From Trichocoleus sp. (GTDB lineage: Bacteria; Cyanobacteriota; Cyanobacteriia; Elainellales; Elainellaceae): a stretch of DNA of 64,000 bases. Positions 1 through 11,072 of the stretch are shown piece after piece. The first letter of the stretch is position 1; every line of letters starts with the position of its first letter. The stretch spans positions 124,001 to 188,000 of the forward strand of contig DATNQD010000027.1 of NCBI GenBank assembly GCA_036702865.1, written 5' to 3'. The notes beneath the pieces are model-generated. The model did not search any database. It saw nothing but the letters and a program-made list of their open reading frames with translations, and was not told the DNA's origin. Made by a program: the position numbers and the translations under genes.

Positions 1-347
1 CTGTAGCCGAATTTTTGGTAGTAGGTGGGAAATTCAGCAATTCCAGTTGACTGAGCATTTGAGGCTGCTTGAGGCACATCGTGGTTGCCAGGAACAACAT
101 AAACCGGGTAAGGCAGACGCGAGAGGCGATCGGACAGCCAAGCATGGTTTTCGGCTTCTCCATGCTGCGTTAAATCGCCGGGGATTAACAAGAAGTCCAG
201 GTTTAGCTGTGCCAGATGCTCAAATACGCTCTCCAAAGCAGGAATACTAACCTCGACTAAGTGAAAGCGGTTAGGGGTATTCCAGACGGTCTGCGGCAGC
301 GCTATGTGCGGGTCGCTGAGAATAGCAAAGCGAAAGTGAAGAGTCAT
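1..347 (-). CDS. metallophosphoesterase (calcineurin-like), 3' part outside window
   Basis: The reverse strand from the ATG at 347 is open to the window edge (about 115 codons). It encodes the start of a cytosolic calcineurin-like phosphoesterase. Metal-binding blocks appear in order: SDPHIA near residue 11, GDLTQHGE near residue 65 and GNHD near residue 91. These match motifs I to III of the cAMP phosphodiesterase (CpdA)/Icc-like branch, whose substrates range from cyclic nucleotides to phosphodiesters, so the substrate here is unknown. There is no signal peptide. The gene is truncated by the window, not broken. It is divergent from trmB. Confidence 0.8.
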   Translation of the reverse strand, partial: MTLHFRFAILSDPHIALPQTVWNTPNRFHLVEVSIPALESVFEHLAQLNLDFLLIPGDLTQHGEAENHAWLSDRLSRLPYPVYVVPGNHDVPQAASNAQSTGIAEFPTYYQKFGY

Positions 348-488
348 GGTGTTGGAAACGAGTCATCATGTGGGAGAGTATAGCTTCGGAGGCTTGGGAA
401 CGGGCAACAGGGGACTGATTGAGAGGTGATAGCAGGCGACGTATCGTTTAGGCTGGAAAGAGTCAAATTTTTGGGAGGCTTAGTTTCC

Positions 489-1130
489 TTGGCAGTTGTT
501 CGAGTTCGTCAACACGTTAATCCTCTAAGTCAGCGATATCAGCAGCCTACGCCTGCGCCGATATGGAAGAAGATTTATGCCGATCCCACCAAGCCGCTTC
601 ACTTAGATATTGGCTGTGGTCGAGGGCATTTCTTGCTGGCAATGGCACAAGCAGAACCAGAGCGGAATTTCTTGGGGTTGGAGATTCGGGAACCTCTGGT
701 TGAGCAAGCGAACCTTGGGCGGGATGAGTTGGGATTGACGAATTTGCACTATATCTTTTGCAATGCAAACAACTCCGTACGATCGTTTCTACAATCCCTT
801 CCCAGTGGAGCTTTGCAGCGGGTTAGCATTCAGTTTCCTGATCCCTGGTTTAAGAAGCGGCATCAAAAGCGGCGAGTGGTGCAGCCAGAACTGGTTGCGG
901 AAATTGCAGCATATTTGTCTCCCGGCGGCATTGTGTTTCTTCAATCTGACGTTGAAGCGGTAGAGCGGGAAATGTGCGATCGATTTGCAGAGCATCCAGC
1001 ATTTCTACGGCAGGGAGGAGAAGCCTGGCTGGAGCAAAACCCCTTGCCTATACCGACAGAGCGAGAGCGATCGACCTTGAGTAGAGGGGAAGCAGTGTAT
1101 CGGGCGATTTTTGTGCGACAGGAAGGATGA
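489..1130 (+). CDS. trmB: tRNA (guanine-N7-)-methyltransferase TrmB
   Basis: SAM-dependent enzyme that makes m7G46 in the variable loop of tRNAs. The SAM-binding motif [12 protein letters not shown] follows the N-terminal RVRQHVNPL segment typical of cyanobacterial TrmB. The family block [17 protein letters not shown] is present, and the C-terminus has [17 protein letters not shown] longer in-frame start (GTG 426) exists. I prefer TTG 489 because GGGAGG at 473-478 sits about 10 bases before it and because homologues begin near VRVRQHVNP; this gives 213 aa, the usual length. The gene ends 18 bases from the convergent mannosyltransferase gene. Confidence 0.93.
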   Translation: MAVVRVRQHVNPLSQRYQQPTPAPIWKKIYADPTKPLHLDIGCGRGHFLLAMAQAEPERNFLGLEIREPLVEQANLGRDELGLTNLHYIFCNANNSVRSFLQSLPSGALQRVSIQFPDPWFKKRHQKRRVVQPELVAEIAAYLSPGGIVFLQSDVEAVEREMCDRFAEHPAFLRQGGEAWLEQNPLPIPTERERSTLSRGEAVYRAIFVRQEG

Positions 1131-1148
1131 GGAATCAGGGTTTGATTC

Positions 1149-2597
1149 TTAGATCCAGGAAGGGAGCCAGCGGCGGAGTTGAATGGTTTCTGGGGTAAGC
1201 GGGAGTCCGAGGTACAGGGGGAGCCAGAACCAGAAGGAAAGAAAGATGAGGAGGAGAACAGAGATGCCAGTAATCTTGCGCCAGTGCAGCGTACTTTGAA
1301 GCCAGCGATCGATGATTAGAGCGAGTGCCAGGATCGCAAAAACAAGAGAAGGCATGTAGTGATAAAGAAAGATACAACGTTTGACACTGAGCCAAGGGAG
1401 CAGGTTTGCAGCCCAATTCATCAGAATGTAGAGGACAATCCAGTGGGTTGGAGTGGGCTGTAGTGAGCGGGATTCTGAAGACTTGTGGGACAGAGCTTCC
1501 CAGAGCTGATGAATGAGGATACCAGCAAAGAGCAGAATGGCAATTGTAGAGAACCACCACAAGAATGGATTGCCCATTGCATGAACATCGTAGATAACCC
1601 GACCACCTGGAATAGAAGGTGAGTCAACGGGGATGGGATCGTTGACACTTTGGGTAACTTTGTAGAAATAGGCGACTGGACGGAACATGAACAGCCAGCT
1701 AAACCAGAGCGAGCAGTAAGGATGTGCCTCTAAGCCGCCAACTCGCTGATGATAATCGTAAGTTTTGGCTTGAAGCTCCCAGAAGTTGAGGCTGGGATCA
1801 ACTTGCATATAGGGAATCCAACTGGCGTAGTAGGTGAATGCTGGAACGAGAACAAGTCCGACCAGCATGTGACCGAGGTGGATTTGGGTTAGGTTTTGCA
1901 GGGGCGATCGATTCTGTACTGGAATTGAATTCGCAGGCTGCCGCCAATGCCAGAGCCAACCAGCAATCCAAATAAGATAAATACCGAGCAGAAACCCCAG
2001 CCCATTCCACTTCACTGCAGCCGTTGCCCCAAAACAGATCCCGGATGCAATGAGCCAGAGCCAGCGTCGCCAGTGAGCCGTTTGTAGGGCTAAGAAAAAA
2101 AGAATTTGTCCCAGTAAGCCAAACAGCAGCAGATAGACGTTGTTGAGCGCATAACGAGACTCCACTAGAAAAAGCCCATCCAGCGCAATCAAGATAGTCG
2201 CAATGAGGGCATAACTCCGACGTCGGCTGATTTGATAGGCGATCGTTCCTACTAGCAGAGGCAGAAGTGAGCCAATAAAGGCATTGAGCCAGCGGTAGCT
2301 AAAGGGGGAGATGGTTAAACCTGCCAGTCCATTTTTTGCTTCATTGCTCCAGGGCAACTTTTCCCCAAACCAGATGCCGAGTGCAATGAGATAGGTGCTG
2401 AGGGGAGGATGTCCGGTGAAGATGGGTTCACCCTTGAGAAAGTGACTGGCAAACTTAGCATAGTAAACCTCATCGAAAACCAGCGTATTGAAACGGCTCA
2501 ACCCCCAAAACCGGATTGCCAGCGATCCGAGGAAAATGCCAATCAAGCTGAGGCTAAACCAGGGAAGGGGGAAACGGGATTTGGCGGCGATCGACAT
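1149..2597 (-). CDS. dolichyl-phosphate-mannose--protein mannosyltransferase family (PMT)
   Basis: Integral-membrane GT-C glycosyltransferase of about 482 aa that would transfer mannose from a polyprenyl-phosphate donor to Ser/Thr of exported proteins. After the first membrane segment comes FDEVYYAKFA; Asp42-Glu43 are the acidic pair expected in the first loop of PMTs. Next is GHPPLSTYLIALG, followed by about ten hydrophobic helices. The start is ATG 2597; a TTG two codons upstream is the alternative. It converges with trmB and diverges from the GDPD gene. Acceptor proteins are unknown; secreted adhesins in the same window are only a suggestion. Confidence 0.85.
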   Translation of the reverse strand: MSIAAKSRFPLPWFSLSLIGIFLGSLAIRFWGLSRFNTLVFDEVYYAKFASHFLKGEPIFTGHPPLSTYLIALGIWFGEKLPWSNEAKNGLAGLTISPFSYRWLNAFIGSLLPLLVGTIAYQISRRRSYALIATILIALDGLFLVESRYALNNVYLLLFGLLGQILFFLALQTAHWRRWLWLIASGICFGATAAVKWNGLGFLLGIYLIWIAGWLWHWRQPANSIPVQNRSPLQNLTQIHLGHMLVGLVLVPAFTYYASWIPYMQVDPSLNFWELQAKTYDYHQRVGGLEAHPYCSLWFSWLFMFRPVAYFYKVTQSVNDPIPVDSPSIPGGRVIYDVHAMGNPFLWWFSTIAILLFAGILIHQLWEALSHKSSESRSLQPTPTHWIVLYILMNWAANLLPWLSVKRCIFLYHYMPSLVFAILALALIIDRWLQSTLHWRKITGISVLLLIFLSFWFWLPLYLGLPLTPETIQLRRWLPSWI

Positions 2598-2740
2598 GAG
2601 CAATGAAGAGGTAAGGTTAAGCGATCAAACGATAGGCAAGATCAATGTTGCTTGGTGATAATGCATTAATTGCGTGAGTGAGCTGATTTGCTGCCTCGTT
2701 TCGATCTGTTTAATTCTGTCAAAGCATAATAAATTTGGCG

Positions 2741-3451
2741 ATGCCTAGTCCACTTATCATCGCTCATCGGGGCGCATCTGCTGAAGCGAGAGAGAATACA
2801 ATTGCTGCTTTTGAGCGGGCAATCGTGCTAGGAGCAGACCTGGTTGAGTTTGACGTGCGCTGTACGAGCGATCGAGTTTTAATTGTCTACCATGATTCAG
2901 AAATTCAGCATCAGCCGATTCAACGTTTGACTTGGGCAGAAGTGCAGGCGATCGACGCTGAAATTCCCAGGTTTGATCAGGTACTTGCCTGCTGCCAAGG
3001 ACGAATCAGGTTAGACGTTGAGATTAAAGAACCAGGCTATGAGGCTGCTGTTTTAGAATCTCTCCAGTCTACTTTCCCAACGGACAAATTTGTGATTACG
3101 TCCTTTCATCCTGATGTGCTTGAGCAAGTCAAACGACAGAATGCTGCGGTGTCCATTGGCTTTTTGCTTAAGCCAGAAACGGTTGATTGGCTGTCTAAAG
3201 ATGAAGTGACTCAGTTGAAACAAAAAATAGAGGCGATCGGTGTTGATTACCTCGCCCCCAGCTATCAAATGCTCAGTTCCAAAATTCTGACAACGCTCCT
3301 GAACCAGGAATTACCCCTCTGGATCTGGACAGTCAATACCCCAACTGTGATGCAGGAATTGATGCTTGATCAAAGAGTTGCAGGCATCATTACAGATAAA
3401 CCAGAGTTAGGCTTAATTTTGCGCGATCGGTCTTCTACGCAAAATAGTTGA
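2741..3451 (+). CDS. glycerophosphodiester phosphodiesterase
   Basis: GDPD TIM-barrel enzyme of 236 aa that hydrolyses glycerophosphodiesters to glycerol-3-phosphate and an alcohol. The catalytic pattern is intact: His9-Arg10 in AHRGASAEARENT, Glu36 and Asp38 in VEFDVRCTSD, and His51 in VYHDSE. Another metal or active-site block is LDVEIKE. No signal peptide is visible, so it is probably cytosolic like UgpQ. I choose ATG 2741 over the TTG two codons upstream. Its last 17 bases overlap the 3' end of the convergent RTX gene. Confidence 0.92.
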   Translation: MPSPLIIAHRGASAEARENTIAAFERAIVLGADLVEFDVRCTSDRVLIVYHDSEIQHQPIQRLTWAEVQAIDAEIPRFDQVLACCQGRIRLDVEIKEPGYEAAVLESLQSTFPTDKFVITSFHPDVLEQVKRQNAAVSIGFLLKPETVDWLSKDEVTQLKQKIEAIGVDYLAPSYQMLSSKILTTLLNQELPLWIWTVNTPTVMQELMLDQRVAGIITDKPELGLILRDRSSTQNS

Positions 3452-6400
3452 TTGGAGTGAGTGCGCCTCCTTGGGCATCACCTGATTTGAAATTAATGCC
3501 CGTGACATCTGCGACGAGATCGCGATTTGCGGCATAGCCTTTCGTGCTGTCATTGACTGAAAGATAAGTACGCCCCTGCCAGCCAAAGAAGACTGCCTCA
3601 TTCGATCGCATTGCTTGTGTGCCACCTGCCCGTTGATTCTTGTCTTGATAGGCGTTGCGGGCTGCCTGTTGCAACGTGCGACCTCGGACTCGTCCAGCAT
3701 TGTATAGGGCTCTTGGACGACTGACGCTGAGAAGATTGTCGTCGTAGTCCAGCACAAAGCGATCGCCTGCATCATAGCGGAAGCCTTTGATCCGATCGGG
3801 GAAACCTGCCAGCGAATCAGACAGTGCCTCAGCCTGGCTCTTACCGGAGAAGGCAAAGCGATCGGCTCCTGTCCCGCCTGACACAATGTCTTGCCCATTG
3901 CCACCAACCAGGGTATCGTTGCCCGCGCCTCCCAGCAGCGAATCGTCTCCGGCTCCTCCATAAATCCGATCGTTGTCTCTACCACCATCCAACCGATCGT
4001 CATCCTCTAAGCCCAAAAGCGTATCGTTGCCGCCTAAACCAACCAGCGTATCGCGGTTTTCTGTCCCAACCAGGTAGTCAGCATCTTTCGTTCCGCGTCG
4101 AGTAATTCCAGGGTCAGAGACTTTGACAGTAGTCAGGTTTGTCCATCGATCGCTGACATTGATCTGAAGAGGGTTGGCTGCCGCATCGCTAATGCCCGTA
4201 TCGCTTGCAGTTAAGCTCAAAGCATAATCGCCCTGCTGATTAGTGAGCTTGCGGAGATTGCCGAGCGTCCAGGTAATGCCATCTGTGCTCGTTAGCGTTG
4301 CTCGCGACAAATCGACCCGGTTTCCACCGCGCGTCAGCCGCAGATCGCTAATATCAAACCCGCCTACTGCTTCTGTGAACTGGATGGTAATGGCGTCCAC
4401 CTTGTCCCGTCGGATTTGGGGACTGACTGGGATGATGGTGGGAATGGGAGAAGTGCGATCGATGGTGTAAACTTCACCCGTGAAATTGCCATTTCCTGCG
4501 CCTGTTCCACCCAGCGTTACTCCAAGACCGTTGATGATGGAGTCATTGTCTGCCGCATCTAAGCCGATCGTGCCGTCACCGCTGCCCGTATTCACTGCAA
4601 CCGTGTAGAAGCCATCATTGACTCTGGTGACTGAAGCAATGCTCGCGCCCGCGACTCCAACCGTTGATAGATTAAAGTCAGTGGCATCTACTCGCGATAC
4701 GCCCTCGTTAAAGATGACTGCAAAGCTAACAGTGGAAGCGTTGCTGGGGCTGGTTTCTAGTCGCGTAATTGATGCAACTCTGGGGGGAGTTTTGGCGATC
4801 GTGTAGGCTGGTCCTGTGTATGTGCCGTTGCCTAAGCCTGATCCGCCCAGGGGAGTGCCGATCGCGTTTTGAATCGAATCATTGTCTACTAAATTGAGCT
4901 GGAGTGAGCCGCTACTGCTGCCCGTACTCACAGTCACGTTGTAGCTGTTACCTGCACCGCTAACCCCCAAGATCTGAGCATCCACGATACTCGATCCACC
5001 TAGACTAAAATCTTGGGCATCAACGCCGCTAACATCTTGGCTGAATGTAACCGCATAATTTACAGTGGCGGTTGCAGTGGGATTCGGGTTAACCAGACCA
5101 ATTGAAGAGACGATCGGCGCACTCTTGATCAGCGTATAAGCCTGTCCGGTGAAATTGCCGTTGCCAATCCCACTGCCCCCGAGCGTCACGCCTAAACTAT
5201 TTTTGACCGAATCATCGTCAACTACATTCAGTCCTAAGCTGCCGTCGCCGCTGCCTGTATTGACGGAAACTTGATAAGTTTTGCTGTCGGCAGAAGATAC
5301 GCCCGTAATCTGAGCGCCGGTAACATTGCCGCTTGGAGCAAGACTAAAATCTTCTACTCCTACTCCTGTGACGACCTGGCTAAACGTCACCGTGTAGTTA
5401 AGGGTTGCTGCATTGGTTGGGTTAGGGCTTGCCAGAACACCTGTGACGACGGGAGGAGTTTTATTAATGTTGTAGACTTGCCCAGTCGTGAAATTGCCGT
5501 TGCCAATGCCACCGCCCCCAAGCGCAACCCCCAAATTGTTTTTAATCGAATCATCGTCTCGCAAGCTTAGCCCTAATGTGCCGTTGCCAACGCCGCTATT
5601 GACCGTCACATCGTAGGTATTCGAGCTTACCGTAGTGACACCCGTGATGCTTGAACCCGTAATGCCAGTTTCGCTGGTGATGAAGTCGCTGGTATCAACT
5701 CCACTGACATTGGCTGAAAAAACGACGCGATAGTTGAGGCTTCCTGCTGCCGTCGGGTCGGGGTCTTTACGGTTGATTGAGAGAACAGTGGGGGGAGTCT
5801 TGTTGATCGTATAGGACGCGCCTGGGATGCTGCCGTTGCCAATTCCCGTACCGCCTAAGGGAACGACGATGTTGTTGACAGTGCTGGTAATTGAGTCGTC
5901 ATCCAGCAACGTAATTCCTAGCGTGCCGTTGCCTGTGCCGCTGTTGAGCGTGATGGTGTAGGTTTTGCCAGAGCCATTGACTGAAGCGATCGAGGCTCCC
6001 TGAACCGAGCCAGTGGTATCGAGTCTTAGATCTGCGGCAGTCAGTGAACCGGGTGCAATATCATTACTAAACGCGATCGTATAGCTGAGCGTGTCAGCAG
6101 CAGTGAGGGCAGGTTGGACGCGAGTAATGGTTGCAGTTGAAGGAATGACTTTGGTGACTGAACCAAACAGGTTTTCACTCCCCGTCTGAGTTGCGCTGTT
6201 GTTCAGGTAGGCTGGATCATTTTCCGTGATTACTGTTGCGCCTGTATTAACGTAGAGTGCGCCACCGATGCCTTGTCCGCTTTGCCCATTTGTTGCGCCA
6301 ATGCCGCCAATGCCACCTATCGTGCTGTTGCCCGAAAAAGTGGTTCCTGCAAGACGCAGAGTACCGCTCTGAATATAAACTGCGCCGCCTTGTCCATTGC

Positions 6401-7325
6401 CACCGTTGCCACCGATCGCCCCAGGTTTGTCTAACCCATCGCCACCGATCGCTTGATTGCCAATAAAGCCAACTTTAACCAGGGTGAGACTGCCACCTTG
6501 AATCAGCAATGCGCCGCCCTGTCCAAGAGTGCCATTGCCATTGCCACCTGTAATTCCTTTAGCAACGCCATTTTGCAGCGTCAAATTCTGGAGCTTGACT
6601 GTGCCGCTGTTAACGGTCAACAAATTGTGGATGTTGTTGCCGTCCAGGGTGCGATTGTTGCCCTCGATCGTGATGTTGGAAGCAATGGCAGGCAACGTAC
6701 CAGTAATCGCGAAGCTATTGGAAAGACTGATTGTGTCATCCCCGGCGATTGTATTGGCAGAGTTGATTGCGCTGACTAAATCATCAAAGCTGCCTACCTG
6801 ATAGCTATCGAGGACATGGCTATATGCCTTCAAAGTTTCAAGTTGAAATGCCAAAGGAGCGTCGATCGTTCCAGTTGCGAACTCCAGGTTCCAGTCGCCG
6901 CCGAGTCCTGTACTACCTGTCAGATTGGTTGAAGCTGCCAGATCTGCTTGAGTTAAGTGGCTGAGTTGCTGAACGAGTGTTTGCCCTGTTGTACCTTGTG
7001 CCACATTACAGCCCAACAGCAGAATATCTCCGTCTGCGGTCAGCGAATTTGCCCAGCTTTGAAGTTGTGCAGCATAGGTTGATAGTGTTTCCTGGTTTAG
7101 ATTAGCCGACCCCAGCTTGAGGCTACCCTCGCTACCATGCGCCAGGATTTGGACACTAGCAACATCATGATGATTCGCCAGGATCTGGGTCATCTGAGCG
7201 ATTCCATCTTGCGTCGAGTCGAGCAAAATGACCTCAGCGTCGGGGCTTACTCCCTGTAGAAGGCTTTGATAATCTGCGACGGAGGGATCGACAAAGATGA
7301 GCGTAGTGCGAGTTGGGGAAGTCAT
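3435..7325 (-). CDS. giant DUF4347 / Ig-like repeat / RTX calcium-binding secreted protein
   Basis: Predicted extracellular protein of about 1296 aa without a Sec signal, probably exported by a type I system through its C-terminus. In order: DUF4347 (about 8-170, with SVQILAHGSEG and DILLLGCNVAQG); a Gly/Asn-rich right-handed beta-helix-like segment (about 178-380, IEGNNRTLDGNN, GQGGA motifs); six Ig-like units of about 110 aa (about 392-1060) sharing NYTVTFSQ-like and VDDDSVKN-like blocks; RTX nonapeptides (about 1078-1150, GGAGNDTLVGG type); and a C-terminal region with DRIKGF and DRFVLDYDD. ATG 7325 is preferred because the paralogue at 11073 starts at the same point (MTSATSQ); ATG 7382 is possible. 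Its role is probably adhesion or surface-layer; this is inference. Confidence 0.85.
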   Translation of the reverse strand: MTSPTRTTLIFVDPSVADYQSLLQGVSPDAEVILLDSTQDGIAQMTQILANHHDVASVQILAHGSEGSLKLGSANLNQETLSTYAAQLQSWANSLTADGDILLLGCNVAQGTTGQTLVQQLSHLTQADLAASTNLTGSTGLGGDWNLEFATGTIDAPLAFQLETLKAYSHVLDSYQVGSFDDLVSAINSANTIAGDDTISLSNSFAITGTLPAIASNITIEGNNRTLDGNNIHNLLTVNSGTVKLQNLTLQNGVAKGITGGNGNGTLGQGGALLIQGGSLTLVKVGFIGNQAIGGDGLDKPGAIGGNGGNGQGGAVYIQSGTLRLAGTTFSGNSTIGGIGGIGATNGQSGQGIGGALYVNTGATVITENDPAYLNNSATQTGSENLFGSVTKVIPSTATITRVQPALTAADTLSYTIAFSNDIAPGSLTAADLRLDTTGSVQGASIASVNGSGKTYTITLNSGTGNGTLGITLLDDDSITSTVNNIVVPLGGTGIGNGSIPGASYTINKTPPTVLSINRKDPDPTAAGSLNYRVVFSANVSGVDTSDFITSETGITGSSITGVTTVSSNTYDVTVNSGVGNGTLGLSLRDDDSIKNNLGVALGGGGIGNGNFTTGQVYNINKTPPVVTGVLASPNPTNAATLNYTVTFSQVVTGVGVEDFSLAPSGNVTGAQITGVSSADSKTYQVSVNTGSGDGSLGLNVVDDDSVKNSLGVTLGGSGIGNGNFTGQAYTLIKSAPIVSSIGLVNPNPTATATVNYAVTFSQDVSGVDAQDFSLGGSSIVDAQILGVSGAGNSYNVTVSTGSSSGSLQLNLVDNDSIQNAIGTPLGGSGLGNGTYTGPAYTIAKTPPRVASITRLETSPSNASTVSFAVIFNEGVSRVDATDFNLSTVGVAGASIASVTRVNDGFYTVAVNTGSGDGTIGLDAADNDSIINGLGVTLGGTGAGNGNFTGEVYTIDRTSPIPTIIPVSPQIRRDKVDAITIQFTEAVGGFDISDLRLTRGGNRVDLSRATLTSTDGITWTLGNLRKLTNQQGDYALSLTASDTGISDAAANPLQINVSDRWTNLTTVKVSDPGITRRGTKDADYLVGTENRDTLVGLGGNDTLLGLEDDDRLDGGRDNDRIYGGAGDDSLLGGAGNDTLVGGNGQDIVSGGTGADRFAFSGKSQAEALSDSLAGFPDRIKGFRYDAGDRFVLDYDDNLLSVSRPRALYNAGRVRGRTLQQAARNAYQDKNQRAGGTQAMRSNEAVFFGWQGRTYLSVNDSTKGYAANRDLVADVTGINFKSGDAQGGALTPINYFA
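4462..6150 (-). repeat. tandem Ig-like coding repeats inside the RTX gene, unit about 326-355 bp
   Basis: Five full repeats and a final divergent one can be aligned in translation. Unit starts lie near 6150, 5795, 5458, 5117, 4788 and 4462, so the period is about 110 residues. Each unit begins with a PP-x-V-x-SI-like turn, carries an N-Y-x-V-x-F-S strand, and ends with a DDDS-(V/I)-x-N plus GGxGxGNGxFTG block. The DNA is diverged between copies, so this is an old protein-domain repeat and not a recent duplication. Confidence 0.75.
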
Positions 7326-8034
7326 GGTAAATGCGAAAGCAGGAAGGGGAAGAGGGCTTGAAGGGCGATCGAATTCAGCCATAAACGGGCGATCGGGTGG
7401 GGCAATTTGGGTAAAGAGAGAATCGCTAGCTTCAGAAAACGACCCGCTGCAATTGAGGCGAATATTTGAGCAATTGGCAGGCTAATTTTTGAACAAAGCG
7501 CATTACCGAATTACGCAAAATTATTCCCTTGTTTACACCCTGCAGATAACGATGACCCTAAATCTAGCAGTGGCAGACGAACTTAATCCAAGTTTTACTC
7601 TATCTCTAGCAGTAAGAGCTTAATTGAAAAGCGTACCGAAAAATTGGGAAGTTGATAGCGTTATACCTAGTTCATCTGAAGGAAATATACCCACAACGTG
7701 AAGCTAAACTTGCATTTCAGCGGAAAGATTTGTAGGGAAATATTAAGTTCTTTGCTTAAATGCAATCCCTAGTAAGTAACAAGGTTGAAACTCGATTGCG
7801 AATTAAGTTGATGCGATCGAACAAATCCTTGAGAGCTGGCAATTATTTGTGGTGCTGATTACGGGCAATTGAATGTCTAACTGATGCAGGTGCTCATTAC
7901 AGGTGCTCATTAATGGGAAATTTCAAACTGCTTGATGCCTTTTCTCACAATGCCTGATCCATGCACCCAAATGGCTGTTGTTGCTTGCCAGAAAAGCTTT
8001 TGCCTTGTTGCCGTGCTCGCTCTCCCCAACCTCA
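7326..8034. other. intergenic spacer between RTX gene and groESL regulatory region
   Basis: About 700 bases with no credible coding sequence. The short open frames present lack a ribosome site and resemble no family. It should hold the promoter of the leftward RTX gene, but I see no clear -35/-10 pair. Confidence 0.5.
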
Positions 8035-8050
8035 GTTCGGAAACCCGTAC
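8035..8050 (+). promoter_or_regulatory. K-box upstream of groESL
   Basis: The 16 bases GTTCGGAAACCCGTAC fit the published cyanobacterial K-box pattern GTTCGG-NNAN-CCNNAC exactly. In other cyanobacteria this element supports HrcA-independent light and heat induction of groE. Here it lies about 50 bases upstream of the CIRCE element. Confidence 0.7.
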
Positions 8051-8071
8051 CCCAAAAGAAGGATTCGGCAG

Positions 8072-8100
8072 TTGCAATGACTCCTCCCATTCCGTTAAAT
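8072..8100 (+). promoter_or_regulatory. sigma70-type promoter of groESL
   Basis: TTGCAA (8072-8077) is separated by 17 bases from TTAAAT (8095-8100). The -10 end coincides with the first base of CIRCE, the arrangement expected if HrcA blocks initiation. The transcript would have a leader of about 140 nt. Confidence 0.6.
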
Positions 8101-8126
8101 TAGCACTCATGAGCCGGGAGTGCTAA
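8100..8126 (+). promoter_or_regulatory. CIRCE operator (HrcA site)
   Basis: Perfect inverted repeat TTAGCACTC-N9-GAGTGCTAA, identical to the bacterial CIRCE consensus. The heat-shock repressor HrcA binds this site, so groESL here is predicted to be derepressed by heat. No hrcA gene is in the window. Confidence 0.96.
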
Positions 8127-8248
8127 ATTGTAAATTCTGGCTTAAAGGTTTTGAAGGTTTACAGAAATGTGGATCAGTTCCAGATCGGGACTGATTTCTG
8201 ATGATGAGCCAATCCATTTAAACAAATAGTTCTGGAGAATTTATCACT

Positions 8249-8560
8249 ATGGCAGCAGTATCTCTGAGCGTCTCTACCGTCAAACCCCTGGGCGATCGTG
8301 TGTTCGTGAAGGTAAGCGCCTCTGAAGAGAAAACCGCTGGTGGCATTTACCTGCCTGACAATGCTCGCGAGAAGCCCCAGGTTGGTGAGATTGCCGCAAT
8401 TGGTTCTGGGAAGCGCAACGACGACGGTTCCCGTCAAGACCTGGAAGTCAAAGTAGGTGACAAAGTGCTGTACTCCAAGTACGCCGGAACTGACGTCAAA
8501 CTGGGTGACGAAGAGTACGTTCTGTTGTCTGAAAAAGACATTCTGGCGATCGTTGCCTAA
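8249..8560 (+). CDS. groES: co-chaperonin GroES (Cpn10)
   Basis: Heptameric lid of the GroEL folding chamber in the cytosol, 103 aa. It has the family opening [11 protein letters not shown], the flexible mobile loop [14 protein letters not shown] and the terminal block [16 protein letters not shown]. The start ATG 8249 follows TGGAGA about 10 bases upstream. It is the first gene of the groES-groEL operon, 101 bases before groEL, under the K-box/CIRCE promoter. Confidence 0.98.
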   Translation: MAAVSLSVSTVKPLGDRVFVKVSASEEKTAGGIYLPDNAREKPQVGEIAAIGSGKRNDDGSRQDLEVKVGDKVLYSKYAGTDVKLGDEEYVLLSEKDILAIVA

Positions 8561-8631
8561 TTTAACGATTGGTTGATGGTCACTGTTCAACAATAAACCA
8601 ACTAACCAATTACCCCTCTACAAATTTCTAA

Positions 8632-10302
<1,671 letters not shown>

Positions 10303-10380
10303 GTAAGTCGTTCCGTCGATAAGGGGGAACTGAAACTTAAGGTTGCTTTTCCCCTACTTCATTAACACATTGATTAAAGG

Positions 10381-10413
10381 CGATCGTTCTCTTAGCGGGA
10401 GCGATCGTTTTTA
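10381..10413 (+). terminator. intrinsic terminator after groEL
   Basis: The self-complementary CGATCG arms (10381-10386 and 10402-10407) plus CTC/GAG form an imperfect hairpin followed by TTTTT. A second possible hairpin lies just upstream (10323-10355, AGGGGGAA with TTTTCCCCT). Either could end the groESL transcript. Confidence 0.55.
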
Positions 10414-11072
10414 GTATTCAAAGATAAAAAACTAAGTTTCCAAGACGGTTTTTGGGCGATAACAACAATACATAGCTCATTGTTTCTTGTGCACAACAGA
10501 TACAAACCCAAACAGGAGTAGGGATTAGCAAAACTAAATGAGATCCTTCTGTTGAAAGACGCAGACAGAGATTATATGAATGTATCTAACTTAAGGAATA
10601 CTAGTGGTTTTTACAGAGCTGATAGATTACTATCAGTTCAGTAATTTCTCGGAAAGTTTGCTCGAATTTGGGTGGCATTGAAAAGGAACAACCGCCTCTT
10701 GAGCCTTATCAGGTTCTGGCTAGAAGGCAGTTTCAAGCAGTGGTGGAAGCGAGTTGTGTCCTGATAAATGAGCCAATCTAAAAGTTACTGAATTTTGAGA
10801 TGACAGTGTAATGCTTGCGCTGTTGAGACTCAGTACGAAAGCTGTTAATTGCTAACCCATACTGTTTACTTAAACAAAATCACTGCAGTAGAGTATATCT
10901 ACGTAATTTCCTGTCATAAAATATTAAGTTTAAGTCATCTTAAGATTTGACTGGGAAATTTACTGTACAAAATTTATTCGCTCATTATAGGGATTGCCTG
11001 AGCTTGCACAGCATTACTCTAGATCTGCGTAGCTTTACATAGAATCAATGTTTTTTCTTGGAAGAATAAGCT
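10414..11072. other. intergenic spacer groEL - second RTX gene
   Basis: About 660 bases, AT-rich towards the right end, with no coding sequence I can support. It presumably contains the promoter of the downstream DUF4347-RTX gene; no unambiguous promoter is visible. Confidence 0.5.

Noticed and set aside
7932-8126. 64-codon frame (+) upstream of groES
   Set aside because: It runs through the K-box, promoter and CIRCE, so it is chance coding over a regulatory region.
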